Assembly (NCBI GenBank): GCA_963920765.1
Contig: OY987246.1
Coordinates: forward strand, 3,784,501-3,848,500
DNA length: 64,000 bases
Direction of reading: 5' to 3'
DNA from: Ulota crispa
Taxonomy: Eukaryota > Streptophyta > Bryopsida > Orthotrichales > Orthotrichaceae
Part shown: piece after piece, positions 1 through 11,490 of the stretch
How positions within the stretch are numbered: the first letter of the stretch is position 1
How the letters are laid out: every line of letters starts with the position of its first letter
Made by a program: the position numbers and the translations under genes
Notes under the pieces: model-generated
The model's input: only the letters and a program-made list of their open reading frames with translations
Told to the model about the DNA's origin: nothing
Databases searched by the model: none

Positions 1-1510
1 TTGGCTATTCTGCCACTTCTTTGACTACAAGTTTGGGAAAACAATCCGAAGCTAAAGACATGCAAATTGATGCAGTTTGATTCAAATCTCTTATTAAATA
101 AGAGAAGAAGCGCCAACGCAAAAGATGATTATGTCTTTACTGCAGAAAAGAAGGACATAAAGTTAGCGATTGTTTTGAGAAGCAACAACGCGCTTCACAA
201 CTTTGGAGTACCAACGTTTAACAAAAAAACGACAAAGTCTAGTCATAATAAGAACTGTGCGACTGGATCCTACAACATCATCGATATCTTTAGGTTTTGT
301 ATTATCTGCAAATTTTGCTTCTTATTTTACCATATCAATTTGTTTAGGTTCTAAAAATATTAAAATCCATATTTTAATAGATTTGAGAGCCTCAACATGT
401 TTTATAAATGAATTGTTTGTAAAATTGCATATGATTCTCATAGTTCAAAAGCCAAATGCCGTTCATGTTAAAGATATTGATAAATAAACGCTATCTTCTA
501 GCAATATTATCTACGAAACAATTTTTTTACAAACAATAGCAAAAAATTATAATAGCTATGTAGTTTACAATGTTATTGGTTCTCTGTCCAGTCTTATGAT
601 TTTATGACTTTCTTGGTTTAAAAAGTATAATCTTCAAATTAATTGGGTAAACCGTAGTATTACCTTTCTTCCTAAAAAACCTACTACAAATAAACCAGTA
701 ATTAGATCTAAAAAATCTTTTGGCCAAAAAATGTCTAAATTTTTATTTATTAGAGCTCAAGCATTTATACAAGCTGCCAAAAATGGTAATATATTTTTGC
801 TATATGCTATTCTAATGTTTAAGTAAACCACCAAGACAATCACGTTTCCAAAAGAGTACAAAGAATATCAAAATGTCTATGAGAAGAAGAACGCAAATAT
901 TTTGTCCAAGTATTAATTATATGATTGCGCTTTTAATCTTGAACAAGGAGCACAATCACGTTTTGGACTCATTTATATTCTATTGCAGAACGAGCTCTCT
1001 ATATTGAGAGGATATTTTGACAAAAACTTGGTCAAGAATTTCATTTGATACTCTAAGTCTCCAGCTGGTGCACCTATTCTGTTTATGAAGAAAAAAAATA
1101 GATCTTTATAAATGTGCGTGGACTACCAAGGCCTCAACAAAGTTACAATCAAGAATTGGTATCCATTACCTTTAATCACCGGGCTTTTTGACCAAATTGG
1201 ACAAACAAAGATTTATACTAAAATTGATTTTAGCAGTGTATACAATCTTGTACAAATAAAAACTGTAACAAATGAAAGACAGCTTTTCAGACAAAGTATG
1301 GCCACTTTAAATACAATATTATGCTTTTTAGACTTACAAATGTATCGATGTCCTGATGGAGATATCTCCATCATGTAGATACTCGTTGTATATTTATGTT
1401 TGTGTTGATTTCAATAAATCAACAGTTGAGGCAAAAGAGGTAATCGTGGTGAGGACCACGGTTTGGTGACAGCGCAGCGGCCATAAATTCCAGTACGCTG
1501 CGCCGTCTTG

Positions 1511-1700
1511 TCATATGCACAGCTCAAGGAGGTAGATAGCCGGTTGGCTGGGCCAATTTCTTGCCTCACTAGCTGTCAAGCCGTGAGCCGCCATCACCGC
1601 TTGACGAGTCCGATGGGATTTGAACCCGGACCGGCGGGCGACTAGAGACAACCGCTTTTCCAGCCAACCAAGTCTACGACTTGGCGACTGAAGACAGGCG
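1511..1700 (-). other. tRNA-like / SINE-head-like stretch
   Basis: On the minus strand, 1615-1627 reads GGGTTCAAATCCC, a good match to the pol III B box and the tRNA T-loop. About 45-60 bp upstream on that strand is an A-box-like stretch (TTGGCTGGAAAAGCGG). Only three of five T-stem pairs form, and no complete cloverleaf can be drawn, so it is not a functional tRNA gene. It may be a tRNA-derived SINE head, or part of the nested element in which it lies. The stretch is clearly richer in GC than its surroundings. Confidence 0.35.
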
Positions 1701-2019
1701 TTTGACGCTATTATATGCTTGCAAGGGCACGTGGCCATTTTACAATGGTATTTATTTTGTAATTTAATTATTTTCATATGTTTATCTAGATGTTTTGGAG
1801 GCTCATATATTTTGCCTTTGTTTAAATAAAAATATTAAAGATTTAGAAGTCAATAAGAAAGGTGTGAAAAAAAAAAGGTTTGGCATCTATGGTGGGGTTA
1901 GGATAGGGAAGGCATGAGCTGATGTGCCCCACCTTCCTACCTTAGATAGGGTCAAAATTATGGAGAAAAGATTCCTTAGTTGTTGGAAGTTAGTGTATGA
2001 GTGTTGGTGGGAAGAAGGG

Positions 2020-2900
2020 GAAAAAGCCCGAAACTTTGATCTAAGATTTTTTTTTTGTGTATATATGATTTTGAATTAAAATTTGAGGAGATTGTTTCTT
2101 GTACGATTACCTTTCCAAAATGAGTTTGCAAATTTGATTTGGAGTTGTGATGCAAAAGTTATGAGTGTTTGAATTTTGGAGTCAAAAAGCCAAATTATGA
2201 AGAAAGGCTGAGACTTTGACAAGCCATAACTTATGATCTGTATTTCATTTTGCAACAAGATTTGGAAGGTGTGTTTATCTTAGTATTGGCTTTCTAGAAA
2301 GTCCTTAAACTTGAGGTTTGAAGCTTAGACAAAAAAGTTATGGAAGTGTGAAGGTTTGGAGGTGGCTGCCCTTTTGTTAGGAGAAAGCCGAGACTTTGAA
2401 GAGCTACAATTTTTGGACAGCATGAGATTTTCTTTTTCAGATTTTTAGGAGTGATAGTTTGTTGTCATAGTTTTCCGAATTGTCTTTAATCATTTCATTT
2501 GGAGTTTTATTGAAGAAGTTATAGTGGGTAGAAGTTGCGGGTTTGGGTGCTTTCTAAAAAATTGAGACCCACACTTTGATTGATTAGAGCTTTCGGACAG
2601 AGTTTTGTTTTGAAGTGAAAATTTTATGGATTGTAGCCAGTGATATCATCTTTTTAAATTGATATCACATTTCTATGAATGATGTATAGAACAAAAGTTA
2701 TAGAGGTTTATAGAGGCAGTGTTTAGTTTGTAAGGAGGAAGAAGAGCTTCTACTTTGAACCCACATAACTTTTGGACAGTATCTTAGATTGAGTTGAAAT
2801 TTGGAGGAATGTTAAAGGGTTAGAAGAGCTTTTCAAAATGCTATTATACTTAGCATTTGAATCTTTGAGCCATCTGTGGCACTAGATAGAAGGTCGCTGC
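2020..2900. repeat. Degenerate tandem repeat, unit about 180 bp
   Basis: Five units can be followed by a recurring start (gcc/gct-gaga-ctttga) and a recurring core (acagagtttt / acagtatctt-like, then a gaaatttgga-like run). Starts fall near 2030, 2213, 2395, 2572 and 2752, so spacing is 177-183 bp. Units are strongly diverged. They lie wholly inside the nested insertion and appear to be part of it. Confidence 0.5.
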
Positions 2901-5900
2901 TTTTCTAGAACTTGTTATTTGTGATTTTTCCCATTGTTTTTATTAAAACATGAAGACTTGAAGACATGAAGACTTGAAGATCTGAAGATATGAAGATTTC
3001 AAGAAGAATATTTTGGGTTTATTTTTTATGTATGTGTGGGATGTGGCTTTGTTATTCCTAGCCGGTTTTGGAGGCTCGTTTGTCAATTCATTTCCATTAT
3101 ATTTTGTAAACCTTGTTGCGGGCAGTTTGGGTTAAACCAAACTTAACCCCATTTATTGTTGTGGTGACAAAGTGGGATTGATCACTTACATGGTCGAAAC
3201 TTGCTCTGTTCTCACGATCTGGAGTTTTGGCCAGCAGATCGTAAATTTGATTTTAGGATCCCGTCATACGGACGGCAGCTCGTGTCTGCTATCCCGATCT
3301 ATCCGTCCCGTACCCAGTGGGCTCTTATCCCTACCTTGACCCTTATACCCTTAGAGCCAGCCACAGGATAGGTCAACGGAAGACTGAAGACTGAAGATTT
3401 GAAGAGAAGATCAAGATTAAAAACGATTTTAATCGATAACGCACGATCGCAGCAAGACACCTTGCGTGTTCCCAAGACGCGCTCCTCTCAACCCGACACC
3501 GGGTATCTTTTAACACTTTATAAATGATATATTTCAAAAAAATTTGGCAATTTTATTGTTTGCTATCTAAACGATATCCTGATATATTCTAAAGATCCAA
3601 TTCAACATGAACAACATGTAAAGCTAGTACTTGGAAAGCCTCGTAATGTTGAACTATATATTAAACTTGAAAAATATGATTTCCATACTACTCAAGTTGA
3701 GTTTTTTGACTATATTATTTTAAGTGACGGTATTTCAATAGATTTTAAGAAAATTCAAACTGTATTAGACTAGGTAATACCAAAGACAATATGTGATATT
3801 CAATGTTTTTTCGGTTTTGCAAATTTCTATTAAATCTTTATTAAAAATTATTCTCAGATTGTCACTTCAATTACGCAGCTTACATGCCAAGATAAATTAA
3901 ATTGGAATCAAGAAACAAACAATGCGTTTCAAATATTGAAAAAAATCTATATTACAGCTCTAATCTTGATGCATCCAGATTTTTCTAAGCCGTTCTTTTT
4001 AGAGACAGATGCTTTAAATTTTGCATTAGATACAATATTATTATAAGAAGAAGAAAATAGAAGATTCCATCCAGTTGTTTTGTATTCAAGAAAGTTCAGC
4101 GTATCAAAAATCAATTGTAAAATTCACATCAAAGAGCTGTATACAATCGTGAATTTTCTTTCCAAAAATGGCATCATTTTTTTTGAAGATGTTGCACACC
4201 AAATAACAGTATATACTAATCACAAAAAGCTTGAATATTTCATGTTTATTTGTATCTTCAACCGTCGTCAAACACATTGGAATATGTCTCTATCTAAATT
4301 TGACTTTAACATCATACATTGATCCGGAAAGTAATAAAGGTTATTTGATGCCTTATGTAGAAGATCCAACCTTATGCCTAAGGAAGGAGAAGCAACATAC
4401 AATCAACAACAGACGACGTTCTTGAAACCTGAACGCTTTTGTTTACGAGCAATCCAACTCTCATTTCCAGCTAATTCCAATTTCCTAGACAAAATCCGAG
4501 CAACATTAGCCACAGCTGCCTTGATATTTGATATCAAATAAACTTTTAACAACTCTACAGAAGATTTTACTGAATTCAAGATTAAATATCAGCTTTTATA
4601 TTTTGAAAAACGTCTATATATTTCAAATGGACCACGACGTCTTTAAATCATGCAAATACACCACAACTTTCCAAGCGTTAGACATTTTGGTTTCAACAAA
4701 ATATTGGAGCTAATTTCTTGAGATTTTTGGTGACCACAAATATAGAAGACCATCAAAAAGTTTGTTCTAGTTTGCAACACATGTTCTTGCTTCAAGAACC
4801 CGTGACATTGATCTTATGGACTTTTACAACTTTTATCAATACCAAAATAGCCATGGTCATCTATTTCTATGGACTTCATTACTGACTCATCACTTTCAGC
4901 TAAGTTTTATTCTATTTGTGTAATAGTCAATTGATATTCAAAAATGGCATATTTTGTCTCATATAAGAACATAATCACTGGAGAAAAAACAACTAAGCTT
5001 TTCATCAACAGCATTTATTGATATCATGGACTATCTAAAGACATTATTTCTCATATAGGTCCGTAATTTATCTTCAAATTTTGGCAATCACTATTTGAAG
5101 TCTTGCAAGTGAAGATCAAGCTTTCTTTGGCCTTTCATCCTCAAACAGATGGATAAACCAAACGCATAAATCAAATATTGAAACAATATTTACGTTATGT
5201 CATAAATTCTCAACAAGGCAATTAGGCGTCTTTGCTACCGCTTGCAGAGTTTGCATATAACAACAGCAAACATGTATCAACTCAAAAGACTCTATTTTAC
5301 GCAAATTATGGACATCATCCAAAAATTGATATGCTTTCAGCTTGGAAAAAGGAGAGCCTTGCAGCAGAAAATTTGGCAATGCATTTACAAAAGCTACATA
5401 CAACAATGAAAACTCATTTAGAAGAAGCTCAAGTATGATACAAAAAGTTTGCTAATGTAAAAAAAAAAAAACAATCGTAGTTTCTAGTAGGTAAAAAAGT
5501 ATGGCTACTACGATATAATATTAAGACGACTTGTCTAAACATCACACTTGGTTCTTGCCGGATTTGACCATTTAGCATTGAAAAACAAATCAATGTTGCT
5601 GCATATCAATTATAATTACAAGTAGTAATGAAGGTATATCCAGTGTTTCATTTTTCACTCTTAAAAATTTACAGAGAATTAAATTTTTGTGGAAGAGTTC
5701 AACTTCCACCACCTTGCGTTGAAGTGGATAGCATCAAAAAATATGAAATTGAGAAGATTTTAGATTCAAAAATTTGAAGAGGACAAGTCGAATATTCTAT
5801 TCATTGGCGTGACTACTTGATTAACATGCGTACATGAGAACTAACTTCAAATTTATCAAACGCACCCTTGAAAATTCAAGAATTTCATAAACAACAATCA

Positions 5901-5964
5901 ACAAAGCCAAGAGCAATGACTACACAAACTTCTTAAAGGATTTTGAAGCTAGAAGGAGGGGTAA

Positions 5965-6380
5965 TGTCACGGACATAATCCACCTATGATAGAAGCTCAT
6001 AGAATCATCTAAAAAATTCTAGAAAGTTTTAGAAAGTTAGAAGTTCCTAGAAGGTTCTAAAAAGAAGGTTCTCAAGAAATTTCTTACCAAATGGAAGCAG
6101 CTAGAGTGCCGTCTGAGTCAACAAAAGCTTTTCAAGCAACTTCCAAGCTTGACAGACAAGCTTCAATTTTGAGTATATAAAAGAGTTAAGACTAAAATGT
6201 TCCTTAGTATTAACAATTCATCTTGCCACTTTAGCCTTTGGCTTTCAACCTTTATCTTTGTCTTATATTGCCACCGTCTAATATGTTTCTTTAGCTTTGA
6301 TTCTAAGTATACTTCTGAATTTTTGTCTTGATTCTATGTTTCTTGTATTTTGCTTCTTGTCTCTGAGTCCATCCCTAACA
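5965..6380 (+). repeat. 3' LTR of the chromovirus
   Basis: The repeat begins TGTCACGG directly after a purine-rich tract and ends CCCTAACA, giving the usual TG...CA limits and a length of 416 bp. A TATA-like stretch (gagtatataaaag) lies at about 6171-6183, as expected for the LTR promoter. The right limit is independently supported: the DNA that follows immediately continues as the interior of a family B element, so the junction is an insertion boundary. The expected target duplication would begin GTAC; its partner lies outside the window. Confidence 0.85.
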
Positions 6381-7290
6381 GTACTTATAGCTAAACTAGT
6401 TTGTGTGATTTTTTGAGACTTTTATGGAGGGTAAAGAATTTCAAAACTTATGCGGGCAATCAAGTTTTTCTTCATTCCAACATTTATTGAAGAAGTTATG
6501 CATGAATTTCTAAAAAAAAATGAAGGGCTAGCAATGTGGACAGCCCAAAAAAATTTAAAAATTATATTTTTTTAAATAAAAAATCTAAAATTGGTTCTTT
6601 AGATTTTTGTGTAATTGAGAAGCTTTGAATCATTCAATTTTGATTGATGAGTAAGAAGTTTTAGTTTGTCAGTAGGTATGAGACTCCCAAACCTCCATTC
6701 CTTTTGTGCATTGTAAAATTTGGTGATTTACTTTTTTGAGCAATTTGTGTTTTTTTTTTACTTTTTCCCAAGTTGTATAAGACTAAAATTCCTTGGTTTT
6801 TGCCATTTGGATTAAAGTAATTCAAATTTCTGAATTTTCATAATTCCTCCAATTTTGCATAGTATATATGCAAATTTCATAACTTTACGGCATTGCAGGA
6901 TTTTACAAAGTATGATTCACACCTCCAATTCATTTGAAATTCTCTCACACATACCTAAATTAGTCTTCTACATAGGAAAAATAAACCTCAACTTTGCAAA
7001 CCATAATTTTTTTGATATAGAAGCAGTAAAAGGCTATTGAAATTTTTGGGTAGCTAGGCAAAAAACCTTATTTTCATTTTAGATGTCAATATCTCACTCC
7101 TCTACATCTAAAATGAGCTAATTTTTTTCTTGCAAGTACTTCTCATGGTCTAAGGCAAAATCTTATAGTTGGATTTTTGAAATAGTCTTTTTCCTACCTT
7201 TATACTCATTTCCCCAAAAGTGGCAATTTTAGTGACTTTCATAAAAAATAAGGCTTGGACCTTTGGGAATCAATCATTTGTTAGGGGTTG
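6381..7290 (+). mobile_element. Family B TTAA element, left end cut off by the LTR insertion
   Basis: The sequence matches the interior and right part of the full family B element at 26543-27465, including the run gaagaagttatgcatgaatt. Similarity starts exactly at the end of the LTR, and the missing left end should lie upstream of the retrotransposon. The right end is degraded (cttggacctttggg instead of a clean ...CCTTTAGGGGTTAA). No open reading frame of note. It shows that the retrotransposon landed in an older B copy. Confidence 0.65.
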
Positions 7291-7784
7291 CTTGGCATTT
7301 ATTTTTCTAGCGCATAATTGGAGGATGTTTGGCGTTCTATATTTGGGCACCCTTTATTGTATCAACTCTTGCTAAAAAGTTCTAGAATCTTTTGAAAAAA
7401 GATACAATTGGACCAGTAGAGCTTTGGAAGGTCCTTGGTGTTCTATATCTTTAGCATCCTTTGTTGCTTCAATTTACAACAAAAATTTCTAAAAGTTTTG
7501 GAAAAGGGCGCATTGACAAAAATCCTCTCGCGTAGTAGTATAAATTACAATATAAATATAAATTATCCATTGCAATTTAGCAAAAATTTGATTGAAAAAT
7601 GATAATCAATGTTTTTTTTTTTGAACCTTCTAAGGCAAGTTTTGAAGTTTGTGACGGGATTCAGCCAAAGTGCATTTCTCCCTTGGAAAACTCCACTAGT
7701 CCCAAGAGGGCACACAGGCTTTTACTATTGCTACTAAACCCCTAAAAAAACAATGATGAGAATACTTGTTTATAGGCCTAGGGT

Positions 7785-8625
7785 GAACTGCCCTCTTCAC
7801 TGCCATGTGCTTGGATTAATGGTCTTTTCAGAATACATCCGATGCACACCCATGTTTTTGGGCCATGGTGGAAAAGCTCAATAATTCTCAAGCATAAGTA
7901 AAAATAGCAATTTTCCCCTATTTTTGTAGTGTTCAATCATATACTCCTCCCAGGTTCAAAACAAAATGAGGATCTTTGAGTCCATATAAGAAGTTGAAAT
8001 TTTCAAATTCAATCTCTAATACTAAATTCCCAAACTCTCAAAATTATTGAAATGTGAGAAAGTAGAGCTTTCTCACGTTGGTTGCACAACCCCATGAGAG
8101 AATTCACCAAGCTCTCAAGTCTCAACCCCATTCATCCAAAAGAAAGGACAACGGCCAACATGGAAGTCATTTCACCCTAGCCAATTTATATCCGATGAAG
8201 CCAAAATTTGTTCTCAAACGGTGGCCCACCTAAATACGGCCAGGGTGAAGTGGCTCCCTCATTACTCTTTTCTTATATGAATGAGATTAAGAGATCAGGA
8301 GCTCAATCAATTGCTTTACCTTTGCGGGACAAGATAAAAAAAGCTTTGCTTTTTAACATTTCAAATTTTTGAGAATTTTGATATTTATTATTAGGAAATT
8401 GAATTTGAAAAAGTTGATTTCACATTTGGATTTAGAGACTTTGGTTTAGTTCAAAATCCCAAAGGAGGATACAATTGACCATTATAAAAATAGGGGGCTA
8501 ATTATTACTTGTAATTACAAAACATTTCCATCTTAGCCCATAAACATGGAAGTGCATTGGACAAATTTTTGAGGCCCCATTCATCTAAGCAGAGGGCAAC
8601 TGAACAAGGGGGTCAATTCACACCC
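7785..8625. mobile_element. Family O inverted-repeat element
   Basis: The left part (about 7785-8060) and the right part (about 8360-8625) are imperfect inverted copies. Examples are the cccctattttt/aaaaataggggg pair and the tactcctccc/aggaggata pair near 7910-7940 and 8460-8500. The loop of about 300 bp carries no reading frame. Ends are blurred, so no target duplication is claimed. The preceding stretch 7291-7784 holds nothing recognised. Confidence 0.5.
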
Positions 8626-8783
8626 CAAGCGCTATCTCCTTGCCTACCATAATGCTACGTGGTAAATTGATTTGGAACTTCACCTCTCGTTTGGCGAAGG
8701 GAAATTGACTCTTCATTGCTTTTTTTCCTAAATGAATAGGGCCAAGAGCTCAATCAACTGCTTCCCAAGGTTGTGGGGCCAAG

Positions 8784-9153
8784 CATGGTTGTTATTTTGG
8801 GCAAGTTTGGTTGTCAGATAGCACAAACAGACTCAAAAAAAAGACAACACAAATTATAAATGTGTCCATAATCTTGATTTTTTAGGGCATTTTTAGGGTT
8901 TTTGACCTAAAAATGCAAGGATCATATTATCATTTTTCATTTTTATTACATAATATGGTATTTGAGTCTAAGATATGACTTCATATTGGGAACAATGAGT
9001 GTCACTAGCATGTACAAAGTAATTTTGTTTTATCATTTTGTACTATTTTTGAAGTCAACTATGAGTTGACTTCATTGGACGGACCATGACTTGAATCGGG
9101 CACTTTGGGCGTACAAGCAAGCGGACAAGTAGAGGGTCCAATGGAACAACCAT
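8784..9153 (+). mobile_element. Family I hAT-like MITE with 8-bp target duplication
   Basis: The element begins CATGGTTGTTATTTTGG and ends ...CCAATGGAACAACCAT. It is flanked on both sides by the exact 8-bp repeat gggccaag (8776-8783 and 9154-9161). Eight-base duplications and short CA-type inverted ends are hallmarks of the hAT superfamily. It is 370 bp long and non-coding. It shares an internal marker (ttagggcatttttagggtttttg) with the copies near 20150, 28490 and 29070. The superfamily is inferred from the duplication length, since no transposase is present. Confidence 0.7.
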
Positions 9154-9161
9154 GGGCCAAG

Positions 9162-10225
9162 GTAAAAATAAATTGTTTCCATCACATTTCAAAAATCCTA
9201 AAAGATTGGAAATTCAACATTGGAAAATTGAATTTGAAAATTTTGACTTTACATTTGGATTAACCCCTAAAAGCCCAGTGTCCCTACAAGGGACAAATGG
9301 GATTTTGGGCAGCTCTCTACAAATGGAGTTTTTTTAATTTTTCTTTGAAAATTTTATACAACATGTCTCTAAAGCGTAGCTTGAAGGCCCAACAACTTTT
9401 ATGATTTTTGACTACATAGTTCAAAAGTTATTGCATGACATGTAGTTTTTATTAAACTTTAAATACCTTGGGCACCTTAGCAAACTTCTTTGAAAATTAC
9501 ACTATTGTTATGTTTTGTTTTCAAATTGGTTCTTTAGACTTATGTACATCTGAGAAGCTTTGAATCATTTGATTTCAATTAATGAGATGAAAGTTATGAA
9601 AATTTTTTGTTTGAGGGTAGGTATGGATAATTTTGAGAGATTCCATGCCTACCCACAAACAAAACTTCTCATAACTTTCATCTCATTAATTGAAATCAAA
9701 TGATTTGAAGCTTCTCCCATGTACATAAGTCTAAAGAACTAATTTGAAAATAAAATAGAAAAATAGTATAATTTTCAAAAAAGTTTTTTGAGTTGCTTAG
9801 GCTGTCCAAAGTTTTAAAAAAACTACACATCATGCAATAACTTTTGAACCATGTAGTCAAAAGTCACAAAATTTGTTGGGCCTTAAGACTACTCTTTAGG
9901 GACATGCTGTGTAAAGTTTTCAAAGATAAATAAAAAAGAAAGTCCATTTGTAGTTTGCCCAAAATCCAATTTGTCCCTTGTAAGAACAATGGACTTTTAA
10001 GGGTTAAGATTTCCTAATTTTTTTTAGAGCCTTGAAAGAGGGTATAATTGCACACAACTAAAATAGGAGCAAAATTATTACTTTTATCCTTGCATAAAAA
10101 TCACAAAACTTTTCCACCCCAACCCAAAAAAATGAATGTGCAAAGGACAAAGCTACAAGATCCATTCATCTATGCAGAGGGGCAATGAAGGGGTCAATTC
10201 ACCCCAACTCCCCAAGCCTCTTGTT
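9162..10225. mobile_element. Family O copy (right half), split by the fold-back element E
   Basis: Sequence on each side of the TTAA element at 9260-10007 matches the right half of the O element at 8360-8625. The left flank has gactttacatttggat; the right flank has gagggtataattg, then aatgaaggggtcaattcacccc. The O copy is therefore older than the inserted fold-back. Its left half is not recognisable. Confidence 0.5.
9260..10007. mobile_element. Family E TTAA-flanked fold-back element
   Basis: TTAA stands at both ends (9260-9263, 10004-10007), followed by CCCCTAAAAGCCCA on the left and mirrored on the right. Almost the whole 748 bp is one long inverted repeat: arms of about 365 bp meet near 9630-9645. 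Just inside each end is a hairpin-like run (GTCCCTACAAGGGAC) shared with family A. It has no coding capacity. TTAA duplications and CCC-type ends fit piggyBac or Kolobok non-autonomous elements. Confidence 0.75.
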
Positions 10226-10468
10226 TTGGGGTCCTTCTATGGATTAAAATGACTCCATAGTGTCTAAGAGAATTGGCAATCATTCCAATTAATAAATTCA
10301 AAACTCTTGAAAAAAATTTCACATTTTTAAAATGTCTGTCTTTGATTCTTCATTGTTTAGATTTCAAATTGAAAAAATTCCTCATTGCACAAGAAATCAT
10401 GAAAATTTGATTAGTATATTACCAATTCACTTAACCTCCTTGCATTGCAAGGTGATTTAGAATAGGGC

Positions 10469-10869
10469 ATTGATATGTGTACCACACCTTTTCAACTATT
10501 GTACCACACCTTGGGGTAAATTTTAGATTTCTACCATCAAGAAGCTGAATTTGAGATTTTTGAATTCAGATTTGGACTTAGAGACCATGATTTAGTCTAG
10601 AACCATAAAAAAGGTTGCAATTCAACAACACCCAATGAAAGAGTTTAGCTAGGGAGAAAAGTTTTATTTTTACTTTTGTTTGTAAAAAAGATAAGTTTTT
10701 CATTGGGTGCTGTTGAATTGCAACTTTTTTTATGGTTCTAGACTAAATCATGGTCTTTGAGTCCAAATTTGAATTCAAAAATCTCAAATTCAGCTTTTTG
10801 ATGGTAGAAATCTAAAATTTACCTCAGGGTGTGGTACAGTTGTTCCAAGGGTGTGGTACACATATCAAT
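10469..10869. mobile_element. Family P fold-back element
   Basis: The 401-bp inverted repeat begins attgatatgtgtaccacacc and ends with its mirror (ggtgtggtacacatatcaat). Arms of about 185 bp are nearly intact (for example caattcaacaacacccaatg on the left and its mirror on the right), with a short AT-rich loop near 10655-10690. No reading frame. Such a structure could yield a long hairpin RNA if transcribed. The stretch 10870-11231 after it holds nothing recognised. Confidence 0.7.
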
Positions 10870-11231
10870 TCTCTTTAGTATATGTTAGGTTCTATATTTA
10901 CTTTTAAAACTTTTCATGACTGAGTCTAACATCATGTTCTTATGAGTGGTCAAAAATCTCATTTTTTTGTAGAGCAAATAATTTACACCAAGAGCACTTG
11001 AAGTTTGCTGACCTTGTTTAGCACAAATAAAAAAAGTTTTTTTCTCATTTCAAATGTTATAATGACAATCAGTCCGTGCAGTCATATAGGCTAAAATTCT
11101 TACTACACAATGGATAAATATTTTCCTATAGTTTTGTACAGTTGAGGTTTCCAAGAAAAGTTTTGATTTTCAATTTTGATCAACATACCCAAAAACTGCA
11201 ATTTTTGATAATGTTTCTTGAAAAACCCCTT

Positions 11232-11480
11232 AACGTGATATTTGGTAATTTGGGGAAAACATGGGTCCCACTTTATTTTCCCCTCAAACCCAAAAAGTTA
11301 CGTTAAAACTAGATTCGAAGGTATTAGATTTAATCTAAGCCATTAAGATTTTTTTCCTTGCAAATCCCTCCTTTCAGATGAGGGCACGTGTCAGTTTGAG
11401 GTGATCACCTCAAACTTCTTGACTCACTTCTTAAAAGTTCCAAAATGTACCATTTTTCCCAAATTAACAAATATCACGTT
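11232..11480. mobile_element. Family F MITE, target duplication CCTT
   Basis: The ends are AACGTGATATTTGGTAAT... and ...ACAAATATCACGTT. CCTT stands immediately outside on both sides (11228-11231, 11481-11484). The interior contains the family markers gagggcacgtgt and gatcacctcaaac. The length is 249 bp and it is non-coding. Confidence 0.75.
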
Positions 11481-11490
11481 CCTTGGTCCT

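Larger units (their letters stand above)
1354..3515. mobile_element. Nested insertion inside the chromovirus RT region, LTR-like, unclassified
   Basis: About 2.16 kb with no recognisable protein interrupts the RT region. It starts with a perfect 20-bp palindrome (TGATGGAGATATCTCCATCA) and plausibly ends ...CTTTTAACA, which would be TG...CA limits as in a solo LTR or a short non-autonomous LTR element. No clear target duplication is visible, so the exact ends are inferred. Inside lie a tRNA-like stretch on the minus strand and a run of about five degenerate 180-bp units. A LARD/TRIM element or a large solo LTR are the leading readings; a Helitron-type insertion cannot be excluded. Confidence 0.45.
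1..6380 (+). mobile_element. Ty3/gypsy chromovirus LTR retrotransposon, fossil, left end outside window
   Basis: Recognisable parts in order are an aspartic protease remnant (about 345-430, with a D-x-x-A-S-like core), reverse transcriptase (about 1100-1350 and again from about 3525), RNase H (about 3890-4320), integrase (about 4750-5430), a chromodomain-like C-terminus (about 5740-5830), a purine-rich tract (about 5948-5963) and the 3' LTR (5965-6380). The order PR-RT-RH-IN-chromodomain is that of plant chromoviruses. The copy is broken, with well over a dozen breaks, and is split by another element inside the RT region. It looks old. The 5' LTR is outside the window, so it cannot be dated by LTR divergence. 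Family assignment is firm; the limits of the left part are not. Confidence 0.88.

Noticed and set aside
1615-1690. Functional tRNA gene
   Set aside because: The B box is good, but the T-stem has only three pairs and no complete cloverleaf or anticodon arm can be drawn.
1511-1777. 88-codon minus-strand frame
   Set aside because: It covers the tRNA-like stretch and has no protein similarity that I recognise.
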